The notes under the pieces: model-generated
Database searches by the model: none
What the model saw: the letters and a program-made list of their open reading frames with translations, nothing else
What the model was told of the DNA's origin: nothing
In this document: positions 35,513-45,030 of the stretch, in pieces
Position numbering within the stretch: position 1 is the stretch's first letter
Layout of the letters: every line of letters starts with the position of its first letter
NCBI RefSeq assembly: GCF_902498785.1
Contig: NZ_LR701493.1
Coordinates: 806,724 to 870,723 of the forward strand
DNA: 64,000 nt
Origin: Sphingomonas sp. EC-HK361
GTDB lineage: Bacteria; Pseudomonadota; Alphaproteobacteria; Sphingomonadales; Sphingomonadaceae
Reading direction: 5' to 3'
Made by a program: the position numbers and the translations under genes

Positions 35513-37399
35513 ATGCTGAAATCCCTGATTCCCCTGATCGCCGCCGGTGTCGCGGCGCCTGCCGTCGCGCAGGATCTGCCCGACGACGCGTCGATCGTCG
35601 TCACCGCTTCGCGCGTGCCGCAGGACAGCCGCGAGGTCGGGCAGGCGGTGACCGTGATCGACCGCACCACGATCGATGCGCGCCAGACGACCGTCGTCTC
35701 CGACCTGCTGGCGACGACGCCGGGCGTGTCGGTGACGCGCAACGGCGGGCTCGGCAGCTTCACCGGCGTGCGCATCCGCGGCGCCGAGGCCGAGCAGACG
35801 CTGGTCGTCATCGATGGGGTTCGGGTGAACGATCCGTCGTCACCGGGCGGCGGGTTCGACTTCGCGAACCTGCTGGCGGGCAGCGTCGAGCGGATCGAGG
35901 TGCTGCGCGGGCCGAACGCGGTGCCGTGGGGCAGCCAGGCGATCGGCGGCGTCGTCAATATCGTCACCACGACGCCTGAGGAGGGCGTGCAGGCGCGGGC
36001 GCGGGCGGAATATGGCTATGCCGATACGCTGTTCGCGAGCGGCGGGATCGCAGGGAAGAGCGGTGCGGTTTCGGGCGCGCTCAACGCAGGGTATCTGCGC
36101 AGCGACGGCATTTCGGCCGCAGCGGACGGCAGCGAGCGGGACGGCTACCGCCAATACGGCGCGAGCGGGAAGCTGGGCGTCGCGATCGCGCCGGGCGTCA
36201 GCGTCGATTTGCGCGGTTACTGGGCGGACAGCCGGGTCGACCTCGATGGCTTTCCGCCGCCCAACTACACGTTCGCGGATACGAACGAGTATTCCAAGAC
36301 GCAGGAAATCTATGGCTATGCCGGGCTGAATGCCGCGTTCGGCGCGCTGCATAACCGCGTCGCGTTCACCATCGCCGACATCAACCGCGACAATTTCGAT
36401 CCGAGCTTCGGCACCGAGCCTTCGTTCATCGGGCGCGGGCGGAGCGAGCGCTACGAGTATCAGGGCGACTATCGGCTGAGCAGCGCGGTGCGGCTGGTCG
36501 CGGGGGTCGAGCGCGAGAACACGCGCTTCGTCGACGACAGCGCGGTGAAGCGATCGACCGGCGTGACGAGCCTGTGGGGCGAAGCGATCGTCAAGCCCAT
36601 CACCGCGCTGACGCTGACCGGCGGGGTGCGGCATGACGATCATGATGCGTATGGTGGGCAGACGACCTTCGGCGCAGACGCAGCGCTGGCACTGACGCGG
36701 GGCACGACGCTGCGGGCGAGTTACGGCGAGGGCTTCAAGGCGCCGACGCTGTATCAGCTTTACGGCGCCTATGGTTTTGGCGGGCTCATCCCCGAGCGCG
36801 CGCGTAACGTCGATATCGGGATCGACCAGACTGCGCTTGGCGGGCGGTTGCGTGCATCGGTGACCTATTTCGACCGGGTGACGCGCAACCAGATCGTGTT
36901 TCGCTCGTGCAGTGCCGCGGAGCAGGCGGTCGCGGGCGGCATTTGTAACGCGCGGCCGTTCGGCGTCTATGACAATATCGCGCGGACGACCGCGCGCGGG
37001 GTCGAGCTTGGGCTGGCGCTCACGCCGATCGACCCGCTGACGTTCAGCGCGAACTACACCTTCATCGACGCCGAGAACCGCACGCCGGGCGCCGATTTCG
37101 GCAAGCCGCTCGCGCGTCGGCCGCGGCAACTTGCGAACGCCAGTGTCGATTACCGATTGCCGTTCGGGCTGTCGCTCGGCGCGACGGTCAGCCTGGTCGG
37201 CGACAGCTTCGATGATGGCGGCAACTTCACGCGGCTGGACGGCTATGCGCTGGCGAGCGTGCGCGCGGAATTGCCGATCGGTGACCGGTTCGCGCTCTAT
37301 GGCCGCGTGGAGAATATCGCCGACGCGCGCTATCAGACGGTCGCCGGCTACGGCACCTATGGCCGCGCGGCCTATGGCGGGGTGCGGATAAAGCTGTGA
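35513..37399 (+). CDS. btuB: TonB-dependent vitamin B12 receptor BtuB
   Basis: 628 aa from ATG 35513. Signal peptide KSLIPLIAAGVAAPAVAQ, TonB box region DDASIVVTASRV, plug with DLLATTPGVSVTRNGGLGSFTGVRIRG, LVVIDGVRVNDPSSPGGGFDF, RIEVLRGPNAVPWGSQAIGGVVNIVT, and a 22-strand-type barrel ending AAYGGVRIKL. Outer-membrane cobalamin uptake is supported by length, the upstream cobalamin riboswitch and the overlapping btuF gene. The frame is open to 35426, but the signal peptide fixes the start. Confidence 0.95.
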   Translation: MLKSLIPLIAAGVAAPAVAQDLPDDASIVVTASRVPQDSREVGQAVTVIDRTTIDARQTTVVSDLLATTPGVSVTRNGGLGSFTGVRIRGAEAEQTLVVIDGVRVNDPSSPGGGFDFANLLAGSVERIEVLRGPNAVPWGSQAIGGVVNIVTTTPEEGVQARARAEYGYADTLFASGGIAGKSGAVSGALNAGYLRSDGISAAADGSERDGYRQYGASGKLGVAIAPGVSVDLRGYWADSRVDLDGFPPPNYTFADTNEYSKTQEIYGYAGLNAAFGALHNRVAFTIADINRDNFDPSFGTEPSFIGRGRSERYEYQGDYRLSSAVRLVAGVERENTRFVDDSAVKRSTGVTSLWGEAIVKPITALTLTGGVRHDDHDAYGGQTTFGADAALALTRGTTLRASYGEGFKAPTLYQLYGAYGFGGLIPERARNVDIGIDQTALGGRLRASVTYFDRVTRNQIVFRSCSAAEQAVAGGICNARPFGVYDNIARTTARGVELGLALTPIDPLTFSANYTFIDAENRTPGADFGKPLARRPRQLANASVDYRLPFGLSLGATVSLVGDSFDDGGNFTRLDGYALASVRAELPIGDRFALYGRVENIADARYQTVAGYGTYGRAAYGGVRIKL

Positions 37400-38202
37400 C
37401 GCGCCGGGCGATCCTGCCGCTGCTGTTGCTCGCGGGATGCGCGCCTGCACACCCCGCGGTGCGGGGCGGCGGGATCGTCTCGACCAATCCGTGCGCCGAT
37501 GCGATTTTGCTGCGTTTTGCTGCGCCCGATCGGATCGCAGCAATCAGCCGCTATTCGCAGGATCCGGCCGCGACCTCGATCGATCTCGAGACCGCCCGTA
37601 AATTTCGGGGGGTCGCGGGGACGGCGGAGGAGGTCATCGCGCTGAAACCGGCGCTGGTGCTCACGTCCAGCTTCACCCCGGCGGCGACGCGGCGCGCCTA
37701 TGCGCGGGCAGGCTTGCGCCTATTGTCGCTCGACGCGCCGGCGACGATCGCCGCCAGCGAAGCGCAGGTGATGCAGATCGCCGACGCAATTGGCGAACCG
37801 GCGAAGGGCAGGGCGATGGTCGCGGAGATCGAGGCCTCGGTCACCCCGCAGCCATCCGGGCAGGAACCCTCGGCGCTGCTGTTCATCGGCGGTAATCTCG
37901 TCAATGGGTCGGGGACCCTGCTCGACGCGATGATGCGCCGCGCCGGGTTCCGCAACGCTGCGGCGGATTACGGACTCGCGTTTACCGGCACGCTGCCGAC
38001 CGAGACGATCGTGCGGCGACCGCCCGATATCGTGATCGCGCCCGAAGGGACGACGCGAAGCGGGACGCTGCGCACCCATGTGCTGGCGGCGACCGGCGCG
38101 CGAGTCCCGCAGGCGGCATTTCCGCGAAGGCTGATCAATTGCGGCGGACCGACGATCCCGGTGGCGATGGCGCGGTTGCGCGCGATCCGGGCAGGAATGT
38201 GA
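37396..38202 (+). CDS. btuF: Cobalamin-binding periplasmic lipoprotein, BtuF type
   Basis: 268 aa from GTG 37396. Lipobox LLLLAGC (Cys15), so probably membrane-tethered rather than free. Class III substrate-binding fold: GGIVSTNPCADAILLRFAAPDRIAAIS, EEVIALKPALVLTSSF, RAGLRLLSLDAP, LLFIGGNLVNGSGTLLDAMMRRAGFRN, RPPDIVIAPEG. It hands cobalamin from BtuB to BtuCD. The start overlaps the btuB stop by 4 bp and the stop overlaps the btuC ATG by 1 bp. Confidence 0.92.
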   Translation: MTRRAILPLLLLAGCAPAHPAVRGGGIVSTNPCADAILLRFAAPDRIAAISRYSQDPAATSIDLETARKFRGVAGTAEEVIALKPALVLTSSFTPAATRRAYARAGLRLLSLDAPATIAASEAQVMQIADAIGEPAKGRAMVAEIEASVTPQPSGQEPSALLFIGGNLVNGSGTLLDAMMRRAGFRNAAADYGLAFTGTLPTETIVRRPPDIVIAPEGTTRSGTLRTHVLAATGARVPQAAFPRRLINCGGPTIPVAMARLRAIRAGM

Positions 38203-39164
38203 TGAGGGTGCGGCTCGCCATTCTCGTGCTGGTGACGGTTGCGGCCTTCGCGCTGTCGATCGCTGCGGGCAAGGTGTGGATCGCGCCGTGGGCATGGCTT
38301 TCGGGTGGGTCGACGGGTGCGATCCTGTTCGAACTGCGCCTTCCCCGCGCTCTGCTCGGCTTCGCGGTGGGCGCGATCCTTGGCCTGTCGGGCGCTGTGT
38401 TGCAGGGATATCTGCGCAATCCGCTGGCGGACCCGGCGGTCGTCGGCGTGTCGTCGAGCGGCGCGCTTGGCGCGGTGGCGGTGCTGCTGCTGGGGCTTGG
38501 CGGATCGCTGATCGCGGTTTTTGCAGGGGCGATGGCGACCGCCGGGGGCGCGATGGCGCTGCTCGCGGTGCTGACGTGGCGTAATCCGAGTACGGTGCAG
38601 TTCATCCTCGCCGGCACCGTGCTGGCGACGCTCGCGGGCGCGCTGACCGCTTTCCTCATCAGCCTCGCGCCCAATCCCTATGCGGTCGCCGAAGTGATCG
38701 ACTGGCTGATGGGCGCGCTGACCGATCGCGGGATGGACGAGGTGACGCTGGCGCTGCCGTTCATCGCAGTTGGCGCCATCGCGCTCGCGCTGACCGCGCC
38801 CTCGCTGGATGCGCTTGCGCTCGGCGAAGACGCCGCGCGGTCGCTGGGCGTGCGGCTCGGGCGGCTGCAGGCGCTGGTCGTGCTCGGCACCGGGCTTGGC
38901 GTCGGAGCGAGCGTCGCGGTGACCGGGGTCGTCGGTTTCGTCGGGCTCGTCGTGCCGCATCTGCTGCGCCCCGTTTTCGGCTACCGGCCATCGGCGCTGC
39001 TGCTGCCGAGCGCGCTTGGCGGGTCGGCGCTGGTGCTGGTTGCGGATAGCCTGTGCCGGCTTGCGCCGGGGGTCGGCGAAGTTCGTCTCGGCGTGGCGAT
39101 GGCGCTCATCGGCGCGCCCTTCTTCCTCCTGCTGCTGGTGCGGGGGAGGGCGGTGTGGAACTGA
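38202..39164 (+). CDS. btuC: Cobalamin ABC transporter permease, BtuC/FecCD family
   Basis: 320 aa with about ten membrane helices. Signature segments: LRLPRALLGFAVGAILGLSGAVLQGYLRNPLADPAVVGVSSSGALGAV, IDWLMGAL and VVGFVGLVVPHLLRPVFG (coupling helix for the ATPase). The substrate is inferred from operon position behind the cobalamin riboswitch; the fold alone would also fit iron-siderophore permeases. ATG 38202 is chosen; a GTG at 38199 is possible. Confidence 0.92.
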   Translation: MRVRLAILVLVTVAAFALSIAAGKVWIAPWAWLSGGSTGAILFELRLPRALLGFAVGAILGLSGAVLQGYLRNPLADPAVVGVSSSGALGAVAVLLLGLGGSLIAVFAGAMATAGGAMALLAVLTWRNPSTVQFILAGTVLATLAGALTAFLISLAPNPYAVAEVIDWLMGALTDRGMDEVTLALPFIAVGAIALALTAPSLDALALGEDAARSLGVRLGRLQALVVLGTGLGVGASVAVTGVVGFVGLVVPHLLRPVFGYRPSALLLPSALGGSALVLVADSLCRLAPGVGEVRLGVAMALIGAPFFLLLLVRGRAVWN

Positions 39165-39919
39165 CGCTCGATGACGTGACGCTGACGCTCAGCGGGCGCA
39201 CCGTGCTGTCGGATGCGCATGTCGCATTCCGTCCCGGCCGTGTCACGGTGATCGTCGGCCCCAACGGGGCGGGGAAATCCAGCCTCGTGCGGGCCGCCGC
39301 CGGCCTTTTGTCGCCGGCGACGGGGCATATACGGGTCGGCGTCGATGATCTCGCGACGCTCGATCCGCGCGCGCGGGCGCGGCTGATCGGCTATCTCCCG
39401 CAGGAGGCGAGCGTCCACTGGAACGTGCCGGCGCGGGAGGTCGTGGCGCTCGGCCGCCTGCCGCACCGGTCGCCTTTTGCTGCTCCCGCGCCGGAGGATC
39501 GCGCGGCGATCGACCATGTGCTCGCGCTCACCGATACCACGGCCTTTGCCGACCGTCCGGTCCATACACTCTCGGGCGGCGAGCGGGCGCGGGTGCTGTT
39601 CGCGCGCGTGCTGGCGGGGCGCCCGCGCTGGTTGATCGCCGACGAGCCGCTCGCCAGCCTCGATCCGGCGCACCAGTTCGCGCTGCTTGATCTCGCACGC
39701 AGGGCCGCGGACGATGGTGCAGGCGTTGTCCTCGTATTGCACGATCTGGCGCATGCAGCGCGGATCGCGGACGATGTGCTGATCCTGCGCGACGGCCGGG
39801 TCGTCGGCTTCGGGCCGGTCGAAAAAGTCCTCACACCGGACGCGGTAGAAACGGTGTTCGGTGTATCCGCGCGGCGGATCGATGGCGCGTTGATTATCGA
39901 GGGTCCGCTCAGCCGATAG
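39155..39919 (+). CDS. btuD: Cobalamin ABC transporter ATPase, BtuD type
   Basis: 254 aa from GTG 39155, overlapping btuC by 10 bp. Walker A GPNGAGKSSL, Q-loop YLPQEASVHWNV, signature LSGGERARVLFARVL, Walker B WLIADEPLASLD, H-loop VLVLHDLAHAARIADD. HmuV/FecE/BtuD-type ATPase driving BtuC. Upstream in-frame ATG codons lie inside btuC and are rejected. Its 3' end overlaps the convergent LysR gene by 11 bp. Confidence 0.92.
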   Translation: MELTLDDVTLTLSGRTVLSDAHVAFRPGRVTVIVGPNGAGKSSLVRAAAGLLSPATGHIRVGVDDLATLDPRARARLIGYLPQEASVHWNVPAREVVALGRLPHRSPFAAPAPEDRAAIDHVLALTDTTAFADRPVHTLSGGERARVLFARVLAGRPRWLIADEPLASLDPAHQFALLDLARRAADDGAGVVLVLHDLAHAARIADDVLILRDGRVVGFGPVEKVLTPDAVETVFGVSARRIDGALIIEGPLSR

Positions 39920-40775
39920 CGGGCGCCAGCGCGCGCAGCCAGCCGCTCACCGCCTGGATGCGCGGGGTCTGGTGGCCGTCGGCGTGGGTTACCAACCAGA
40001 AGCTGCGGGTCAGCGTCACGGCGGGCAGGATCGCGGTCAGCGCTGGATCGCGAGCGCCGATGAAATCCGGGAGAATGCCGATCCCCGCGCCCGATCGGAT
40101 CATCGCATGCTGCACGTTGATGCTGGTGCTGCGCAGCCGTGCGACGAGGCCGTCATGCACCTCCGACAGATAATCGAGTTCGGGCGCATGGATGTGTTCG
40201 GGGACGTAGCCGGTAAGGACGTGGGTCGCGAGATCGGCGGCAGCGTCCGGCAGCCCATGTTGCGCAACATAGCGAGGCGTCGCGTAGAGGCGCAGGCGGT
40301 AGTCGGCGAGGCGACCGGCGCGGAGCTGTCGGTTGCGCGGGCGGGCGAGCATGACCGCGATATCGGCTTCGCGCTTCGACGGGTCGAGGAAACCCGATGC
40401 GGTGATGAGGTCGAGCCGGATATTGGGATGACCTTCGCGAAACCCCGCCAGTTGCGGCGCGACGACGTGGGTGGCGAGGCCCTCCGCAATGCTCATCCGG
40501 ACATGGCCCGCGATCCCGGCCCCGCCCGGCGCGTCGGTTGCCGACAGGACCGCCGCATCGATCGTCTCGGCATGGTGGAGCAGCGCCTGCCCCGCTTCGC
40601 TCAACCGCCGCTCGCCAGCCAGCGTCTCGAACAGCGGCACGCCCATCTCGCGCTCCAGCCGGGTGAGGCGCCTGCCAACCGTCGTCGCGTCGATGCCGAG
40701 CGCCCGTGCCGCCGGCGCCACCCGCCCGGCATGCGCGACGGCGAGGAATATTCGCAGGTCGTCCCAGTTGCGCAC
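39909..40775 (-). CDS. LysR-family regulator, likely of the valine-degradation operon
   Basis: 288 aa from GTG 40775, preceded by GAGAAGGGGG as ribosome site. N-terminal winged helix (NWDDLRIFLAVAHAGRVAPAARALGIDATTVGRRLTRLEREMG) and a LysR substrate-binding domain (IRLDLITASGFLDPSKREADIAVML, RSGAGIGILPDF). Divergent from mmsA with 107 bp between starts, the usual arrangement for a LysR activator controlling the neighbouring operon. A longer ATG start at 40865 would extend into the mmsA leader and is less likely. The inducer is not predictable from sequence. Confidence 0.88.
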   Translation of the reverse strand: MRNWDDLRIFLAVAHAGRVAPAARALGIDATTVGRRLTRLEREMGVPLFETLAGERRLSEAGQALLHHAETIDAAVLSATDAPGGAGIAGHVRMSIAEGLATHVVAPQLAGFREGHPNIRLDLITASGFLDPSKREADIAVMLARPRNRQLRAGRLADYRLRLYATPRYVAQHGLPDAAADLATHVLTGYVPEHIHAPELDYLSEVHDGLVARLRSTSINVQHAMIRSGAGIGILPDFIGARDPALTAILPAVTLTRSFWLVTHADGHQTPRIQAVSGWLRALAPAIG

Positions 40776-40882
40776 CCCGACCCCCTTCTCCCGCAAAAAT
40801 GCATGGCACTTTGGCGAATATGGAGGGTTGTGTGCAGAAATGCGGGGAGGATACAAGCCCGCCAAACATTCGGAGAGGCTGC

Positions 40883-42382
40883 ATGCGTATCATCGACCAT
40901 GTCATCGTCGGTCATCAGGGCGGCGGCGGCGCGCGAACTGGCGACGTTTTCGATCCCAACACCGGCAAGGTGCAGGCGTCGGTCGCGTTCGGAACGCTGG
41001 CCGATCTCGACACGGCGGTGGCCGCTGCGCAGAAGGCGCAACCGGGCTGGGCGGCGACCAACCCGCAGCGCCGCGCCCGCGTGATGTTCGAGTTCAAGCG
41101 GCTGGTCGAAGCGAATATCGACGAACTGGCGCACATGCTTTCGTCCGAGCACGGCAAGGTGATCGCCGACGCGAAGGGCGACGTGCAGCGCGGGCTCGAT
41201 GTGATCGAGTTCGCGTGCGGCGTGCCGCACGTCTTGAAGGGCGAATATACGCAAGGCGCCGGCCCGGGCATCGACGTCTATTCGATGCGCCATCCGCTTG
41301 GTATCGGCGCCGGCATCACACCGTTCAACTTTCCCGCGATGATCCCGATGTGGATGTTCGGCGTCGCGATCGCATGCGGCAATGCGTTCATCCTGAAGCC
41401 GTCCGAGCGCGACCCGTCGGTGCCGGTGCGGCTGGCCGAGCTGATGCTCGAGGCCGGCGCGCCCGAGGGCATCCTGCAGGTCGTCCACGGCGACAAGGAG
41501 ATGGTCGACGCGATCCTCGATCACCCAGGGATCAGCGCGGTCAGCTTCGTCGGATCGTCCGACATCGCGCATTATGTCTATCGCCGCGGCGTCGATGCCG
41601 GAAAGCGCGTCCAGGCGATGGGCGGCGCGAAAAACCACGGCATCGTCATGCCCGACGCCGATCTCGATCAGGTCGTCGCCGATCTGGCGGGCGCCGCCTT
41701 CGGGTCGGCGGGCGAGCGCTGCATGGCGCTGCCCGTCGTCGTGCCGGTGGGCGAGAAGACCGCCGAGGCGCTGCGAGACAAGCTGATCCCAGCGATCGAT
41801 GCGCTTAGGGTCGGCGTATCGACCGACAACGACGCGCATTACGGGCCGGTCGTGAATGCTGCGCACAAAGCTCGCGTCGAAAACTGGATCCAGACCGGTG
41901 TCGATGAGGGCGCGGAACTCGTCGTCGATGGTCGCGGCTTCAAGCTGCAGGGGCATGAGGAAGGCTTTTTCATCGGCCCGAGCCTGTTCGATCACGTCAC
42001 GCCCGAGATGCAATCCTACAAGGAGGAGATTTTCGGGCCGGTCCTCCAGATCGTCCGCGCGGCCGATTTCGAGCATGCGGTGCGCCTGCCGAGCGAGCAT
42101 CAATACGGGAACGGGGTCGCGATCTTCACGCGCAACGGTCATGCGGCGCGCGAATTCGCAGCACGCGTCAATGTCGGGATGGTCGGCGTCAACGTGCCGA
42201 TCCCGGTGCCGGTCGCCTATCACACCTTTGGCGGGTGGAAGCGCAGCGCGTTCGGCGACACCAACCAGCACGGCATGGAAGGCGTGAAGTTCTGGACGAA
42301 GGTGAAGACCATCACCCAGCGCTGGCCCGATGGTGGGACGGGCGACGCCGCCAACGCCTTCGTCATCCCGACGATGGGGTGA
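40883..42382 (+). CDS. mmsA: CoA-acylating methylmalonate-semialdehyde dehydrogenase
   Basis: 499 aa. Oxidises methylmalonate or malonate semialdehyde to propionyl- or acetyl-CoA, the last step of valine catabolism. Signatures: PWxxTNPQRRARVMFEFKRLVE region, HPLGIGAGITPFNFPAMIPMWM, GNAFILKPSERDPSVP, FVGSSDIAHYVYRRG, QAMGGAKNHGIVMPDAD and AAFGSAGERCMALPVVV (catalytic Cys in GERC), and the C-terminal NVPIPVPVAYHTFGGWKRS. The MmsA-specific GERCMA distinguishes it from other ALDHs. ATG 40883 has GGAGAGG 5 nt upstream. First gene of the operon. Confidence 0.96.
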   Translation: MRIIDHVIVGHQGGGGARTGDVFDPNTGKVQASVAFGTLADLDTAVAAAQKAQPGWAATNPQRRARVMFEFKRLVEANIDELAHMLSSEHGKVIADAKGDVQRGLDVIEFACGVPHVLKGEYTQGAGPGIDVYSMRHPLGIGAGITPFNFPAMIPMWMFGVAIACGNAFILKPSERDPSVPVRLAELMLEAGAPEGILQVVHGDKEMVDAILDHPGISAVSFVGSSDIAHYVYRRGVDAGKRVQAMGGAKNHGIVMPDADLDQVVADLAGAAFGSAGERCMALPVVVPVGEKTAEALRDKLIPAIDALRVGVSTDNDAHYGPVVNAAHKARVENWIQTGVDEGAELVVDGRGFKLQGHEEGFFIGPSLFDHVTPEMQSYKEEIFGPVLQIVRAADFEHAVRLPSEHQYGNGVAIFTRNGHAAREFAARVNVGMVGVNVPIPVPVAYHTFGGWKRSAFGDTNQHGMEGVKFWTKVKTITQRWPDGGTGDAANAFVIPTMG

Positions 42383-42440
42383 GCGTGACAGCATGAGCGT
42401 CATCGGATAAGCCGAACCCGTGACCCGCAAAGATGCCGCA

Positions 42441-42830
42441 ATGACCTACCGGATCCGGTTCGATCCGGATCGCGCCATGCTCGTCATTGCAGCCGAGGGG
42501 TTCTGGGACCGGTCGATGCTCGATCGCTTCGGCGACGAGTTGCTGCGGGAGATGCGAGCGCTCGGCGCGACGGGCAAACGCTTCACCGTGTTGGCCGACG
42601 CTCGGGAATTCCCGGTTCAGTCGATACCGGTCAGCGCGGGCTTCATGGGCATCGTCAACCGTATCGAGGACGGCCTGCTCGTCCCCACGGCGATCGTCAC
42701 CGGCGGCGGGTTGCTGAAGCTTCAGGCGTTGCGCGTGCTGGTCGCCCCCCATATCCGCGTGTTCAACGACTATGCCGCCGCGCTGGCGTGGCTGACCGAA
42801 TCCCGCACTGGAATGACCGAAGAGCAATGA
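42441..42830 (+). CDS. STAS/SpoIIAA-like small protein in the valine operon
   Basis: 129 aa from ATG 42441; a GTG at 42420 would add 7 residues. Pattern: RIRFDPDRAMLVIAAEGFWDRSMLDRFGDELLREM, RFTVLADAREFPVQ, ALRVLVAPHIRVFNDYAAALAWL, consistent with the alternating beta-alpha SpoIIAA/STAS-like fold. Its stop overlaps the acyl-CoA dehydrogenase ATG by 4 bp, so it is co-translated with catabolic enzymes. No catalytic residues are recognised. It may be a regulatory or lipid/CoA-binding partner, which is speculative. Confidence 0.7.
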   Translation: MTYRIRFDPDRAMLVIAAEGFWDRSMLDRFGDELLREMRALGATGKRFTVLADAREFPVQSIPVSAGFMGIVNRIEDGLLVPTAIVTGGGLLKLQALRVLVAPHIRVFNDYAAALAWLTESRTGMTEEQ

Positions 42831-43972
42831 CCGACCAATTCGACCTCACCGACGACCAGCGCGAGATCCAGGACCTCGCGCGCAAGTTCACCGCCGACCG
42901 GATCACGCCGTTCGCCGCCGAGTGGGACGAGAAGCACCATTATCCCGTCGATGTGTGGAAGGCCGCGGGCGAGCTTGGCTTCGGCGCGATCTATGTCGGC
43001 GAGGAATCGGGCGGGATCGGGCTCGGCCGGCTGGAAGCGGCGCTGATCATGGAGGCGATGGCCTATGGCTGCCCCGCGACCAGCGCCTATATCTCGATCC
43101 ACAACATGGCGACGTGGATGATCGACCGCTTCGGCGGGCAGGCGATCAAGGACCGGTTCCTTCCCGATCTGGTCAGCATGAACAGGATCGCGAGCTATTG
43201 CCTGACCGAGCCGGGTTCGGGCTCCGATGCTGCCGCGCTGAAGACGACCGCGCGGCTGGACGGCGATCATTACGTGCTCAACGGCACGAAGCAGTTCATC
43301 TCGGGCGCGGGCTACAACGACCTCTATGTCTGCATGGTGCGCACCGGCGACGAGAAGGCGAAGGGCATTTCGTGCCTGGTCGTCGAGAAGGACACGCCCG
43401 GCCTGTCCTTCGGCGCGCCGGAGCGTAAGCTTGGCTGGAATGCCTCGCCGACCGCGCAGGTGATCTTCGAGGATTGCCGCGTGCCGGTGGAGAACCGCGT
43501 CGGTGCCGAGGGGGACGGCTTCCGTTTCGCGATGGCGGGGCTCGACGGCGGGCGGCTCAACATCGGCGCCTGCTCGCTCGGCGGGGCGCAGCGCTGCCTC
43601 GATGAATCGGTGAAATATACCAAGGAACGGCAGCAGTTCGGCCAGCCGGTCGCCGATTTCCAGAACACGCAGTTCATGCTCGCCGACATGGCGACCGATC
43701 TGGAGGCGGCGCGCGCGCTGCTCTATATCGCGGCGGCAAAGGTGACGGCGAACGCGCCCGACAAGTCGCGCTTTTCGGCGATGGCGAAGCGGCTGGCGAC
43801 CGACAATGGCAGTTCCATCGTCGACCGCGCGCTCCAGCTGCATGGCGGCTACGGCTATCTGATGGACTATCCAATCGAGCGTTTCTGGCGCGACCTGCGG
43901 GTGCATTCGATCCTTGAGGGAACGAACCAGGTGATGCGGATGATCGTCGGTCGGGACCTGATCCGCCAATGA
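42827..43972 (+). CDS. Acyl-CoA dehydrogenase, probably isobutyryl-CoA dehydrogenase
   Basis: 381 aa. FAD-dependent alpha,beta-dehydrogenation of isobutyryl-CoA in valine degradation. Motifs: FDLTDDQREIQDLARKF, YCLTEPGSGSDAAALKT, FISGAGYND, LDGGRLNIGACSLGGAQRCLDES, LQLHGGYGYLMDYPIERFWRD and ILEGTNQVMRMIVGRDL. The assignment to isobutyryl-CoA relies on mmsA, HIBYL-CoA hydrolase and mmsB in the same operon. ATGA overlaps on both ends. Confidence 0.94.
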   Translation: MTDQFDLTDDQREIQDLARKFTADRITPFAAEWDEKHHYPVDVWKAAGELGFGAIYVGEESGGIGLGRLEAALIMEAMAYGCPATSAYISIHNMATWMIDRFGGQAIKDRFLPDLVSMNRIASYCLTEPGSGSDAAALKTTARLDGDHYVLNGTKQFISGAGYNDLYVCMVRTGDEKAKGISCLVVEKDTPGLSFGAPERKLGWNASPTAQVIFEDCRVPVENRVGAEGDGFRFAMAGLDGGRLNIGACSLGGAQRCLDESVKYTKERQQFGQPVADFQNTQFMLADMATDLEAARALLYIAAAKVTANAPDKSRFSAMAKRLATDNGSSIVDRALQLHGGYGYLMDYPIERFWRDLRVHSILEGTNQVMRMIVGRDLIRQ

Positions 43973-45018
43973 CACCCGATCTCATCGTCGAAGCAAGCGG
44001 CCCGGTCGGCCGTATCCGGCTCAACCGGCCAAAGGCGCTCCACGCGCTGAACACGGCGATGTGCGAGGGCGTGCTGGAAGCGCTCGAATCATGGCGCGGC
44101 GACGAGGCGATCCGCGCGGTGATGATCGACCATGCGGAGGGACGCGGTTTCTGCGCGGGCGGCGATATCCGGATGCTCGCCGATAGCGGGGCGACGGACG
44201 GGGAGGCGGCGCGGGCGTTCTTCCACACCGAATACCGCATGAACCACCGGCTCTTTACCTATGTGAAGCCGACGATCGCGTTCATGGACGGGATCACGAT
44301 GGGCGGCGGGGTTGGTATCGCGCTGCCGTGCAAATACCGCGTGGCGACCGAGAACACGAAGCTGGCGATGCCCGAAACGGGGATCGGGCTGTTTCCCGAT
44401 GTGGGCGGCGGCTGGTATCTTTCGCGCCTGCCGGGTCGGATCGGGCAATATCTGGCGCTGACCGGGCACCGGCTCGACGGGGCGGAATGTCTTGCGCTCG
44501 GCCTCGCGACGCATTTCCTGCCGAGTGAACGTCTTGAGGAGGCGAAGCGGCGGATCACGGGCGAGCCGGCGGCGATCGAGGCGATCCTCGACGAGCTCTC
44601 TGCGCCAGCCGCCAGCGCTGCGATTCTGGAGCGCCGCGAGACGATCGACCGTCTGTTCGAGTCCGATCGGCTCGAGGACATTTTCGCCGCGCTGGAACGC
44701 GATGTCAGCGAATGGGCCACCGCAACGCTTGCCACGCTGAAAACCAAGTCTCCGCAGACGATGAAGGTGTCGCTGCGCCTGCTGAAGGACGGCGCGGCGA
44801 TGGCAAGCTTCGCGGACGAGATGCGTAAGGAATATGCCGTCGGCGCGCGGGTGGTGCAGCGGCATGATTTCCTGGAAGGCGTCCGCGCGGTGATCGTCGA
44901 CAAGGACAATGCGCCGCGCTGGGACCCGGCGACGCCGGAGGGCGTGACCGACCACGTCATCGACCAGATTTTCGCGCCATTGCCCGACAACGAGGCGTGG
45001 ACCCCCGACGACCGCTGA
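43969..45018 (+). CDS. 3-hydroxyisobutyryl-CoA hydrolase (ECH_2 type)
   Basis: 349 aa, longer than a typical hydratase and typical of HIBYL-CoA hydrolases. Crotonase fold: GRIRLNRPKALHALNTAMC, GRGFCAGGDIRMLA, TIAFMDGITMGGGVGIALPCKYRVATENTKLAMPETGIGLFPDVGGGWYLSRL, then the C-terminal ECH_2 extension with SPQTMKVSLRLLKDG and EYAVGARVVQRHDFLEGVRAVIVDKDNAPRWDP. Releases 3-hydroxyisobutyrate for MmsB. Overlaps the preceding gene by 4 bp. Confidence 0.94.
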   Translation: MTPDLIVEASGPVGRIRLNRPKALHALNTAMCEGVLEALESWRGDEAIRAVMIDHAEGRGFCAGGDIRMLADSGATDGEAARAFFHTEYRMNHRLFTYVKPTIAFMDGITMGGGVGIALPCKYRVATENTKLAMPETGIGLFPDVGGGWYLSRLPGRIGQYLALTGHRLDGAECLALGLATHFLPSERLEEAKRRITGEPAAIEAILDELSAPAASAAILERRETIDRLFESDRLEDIFAALERDVSEWATATLATLKTKSPQTMKVSLRLLKDGAAMASFADEMRKEYAVGARVVQRHDFLEGVRAVIVDKDNAPRWDPATPEGVTDHVIDQIFAPLPDNEAWTPDDR

Positions 45019-45030
45019 ATGGAGAGCGAC

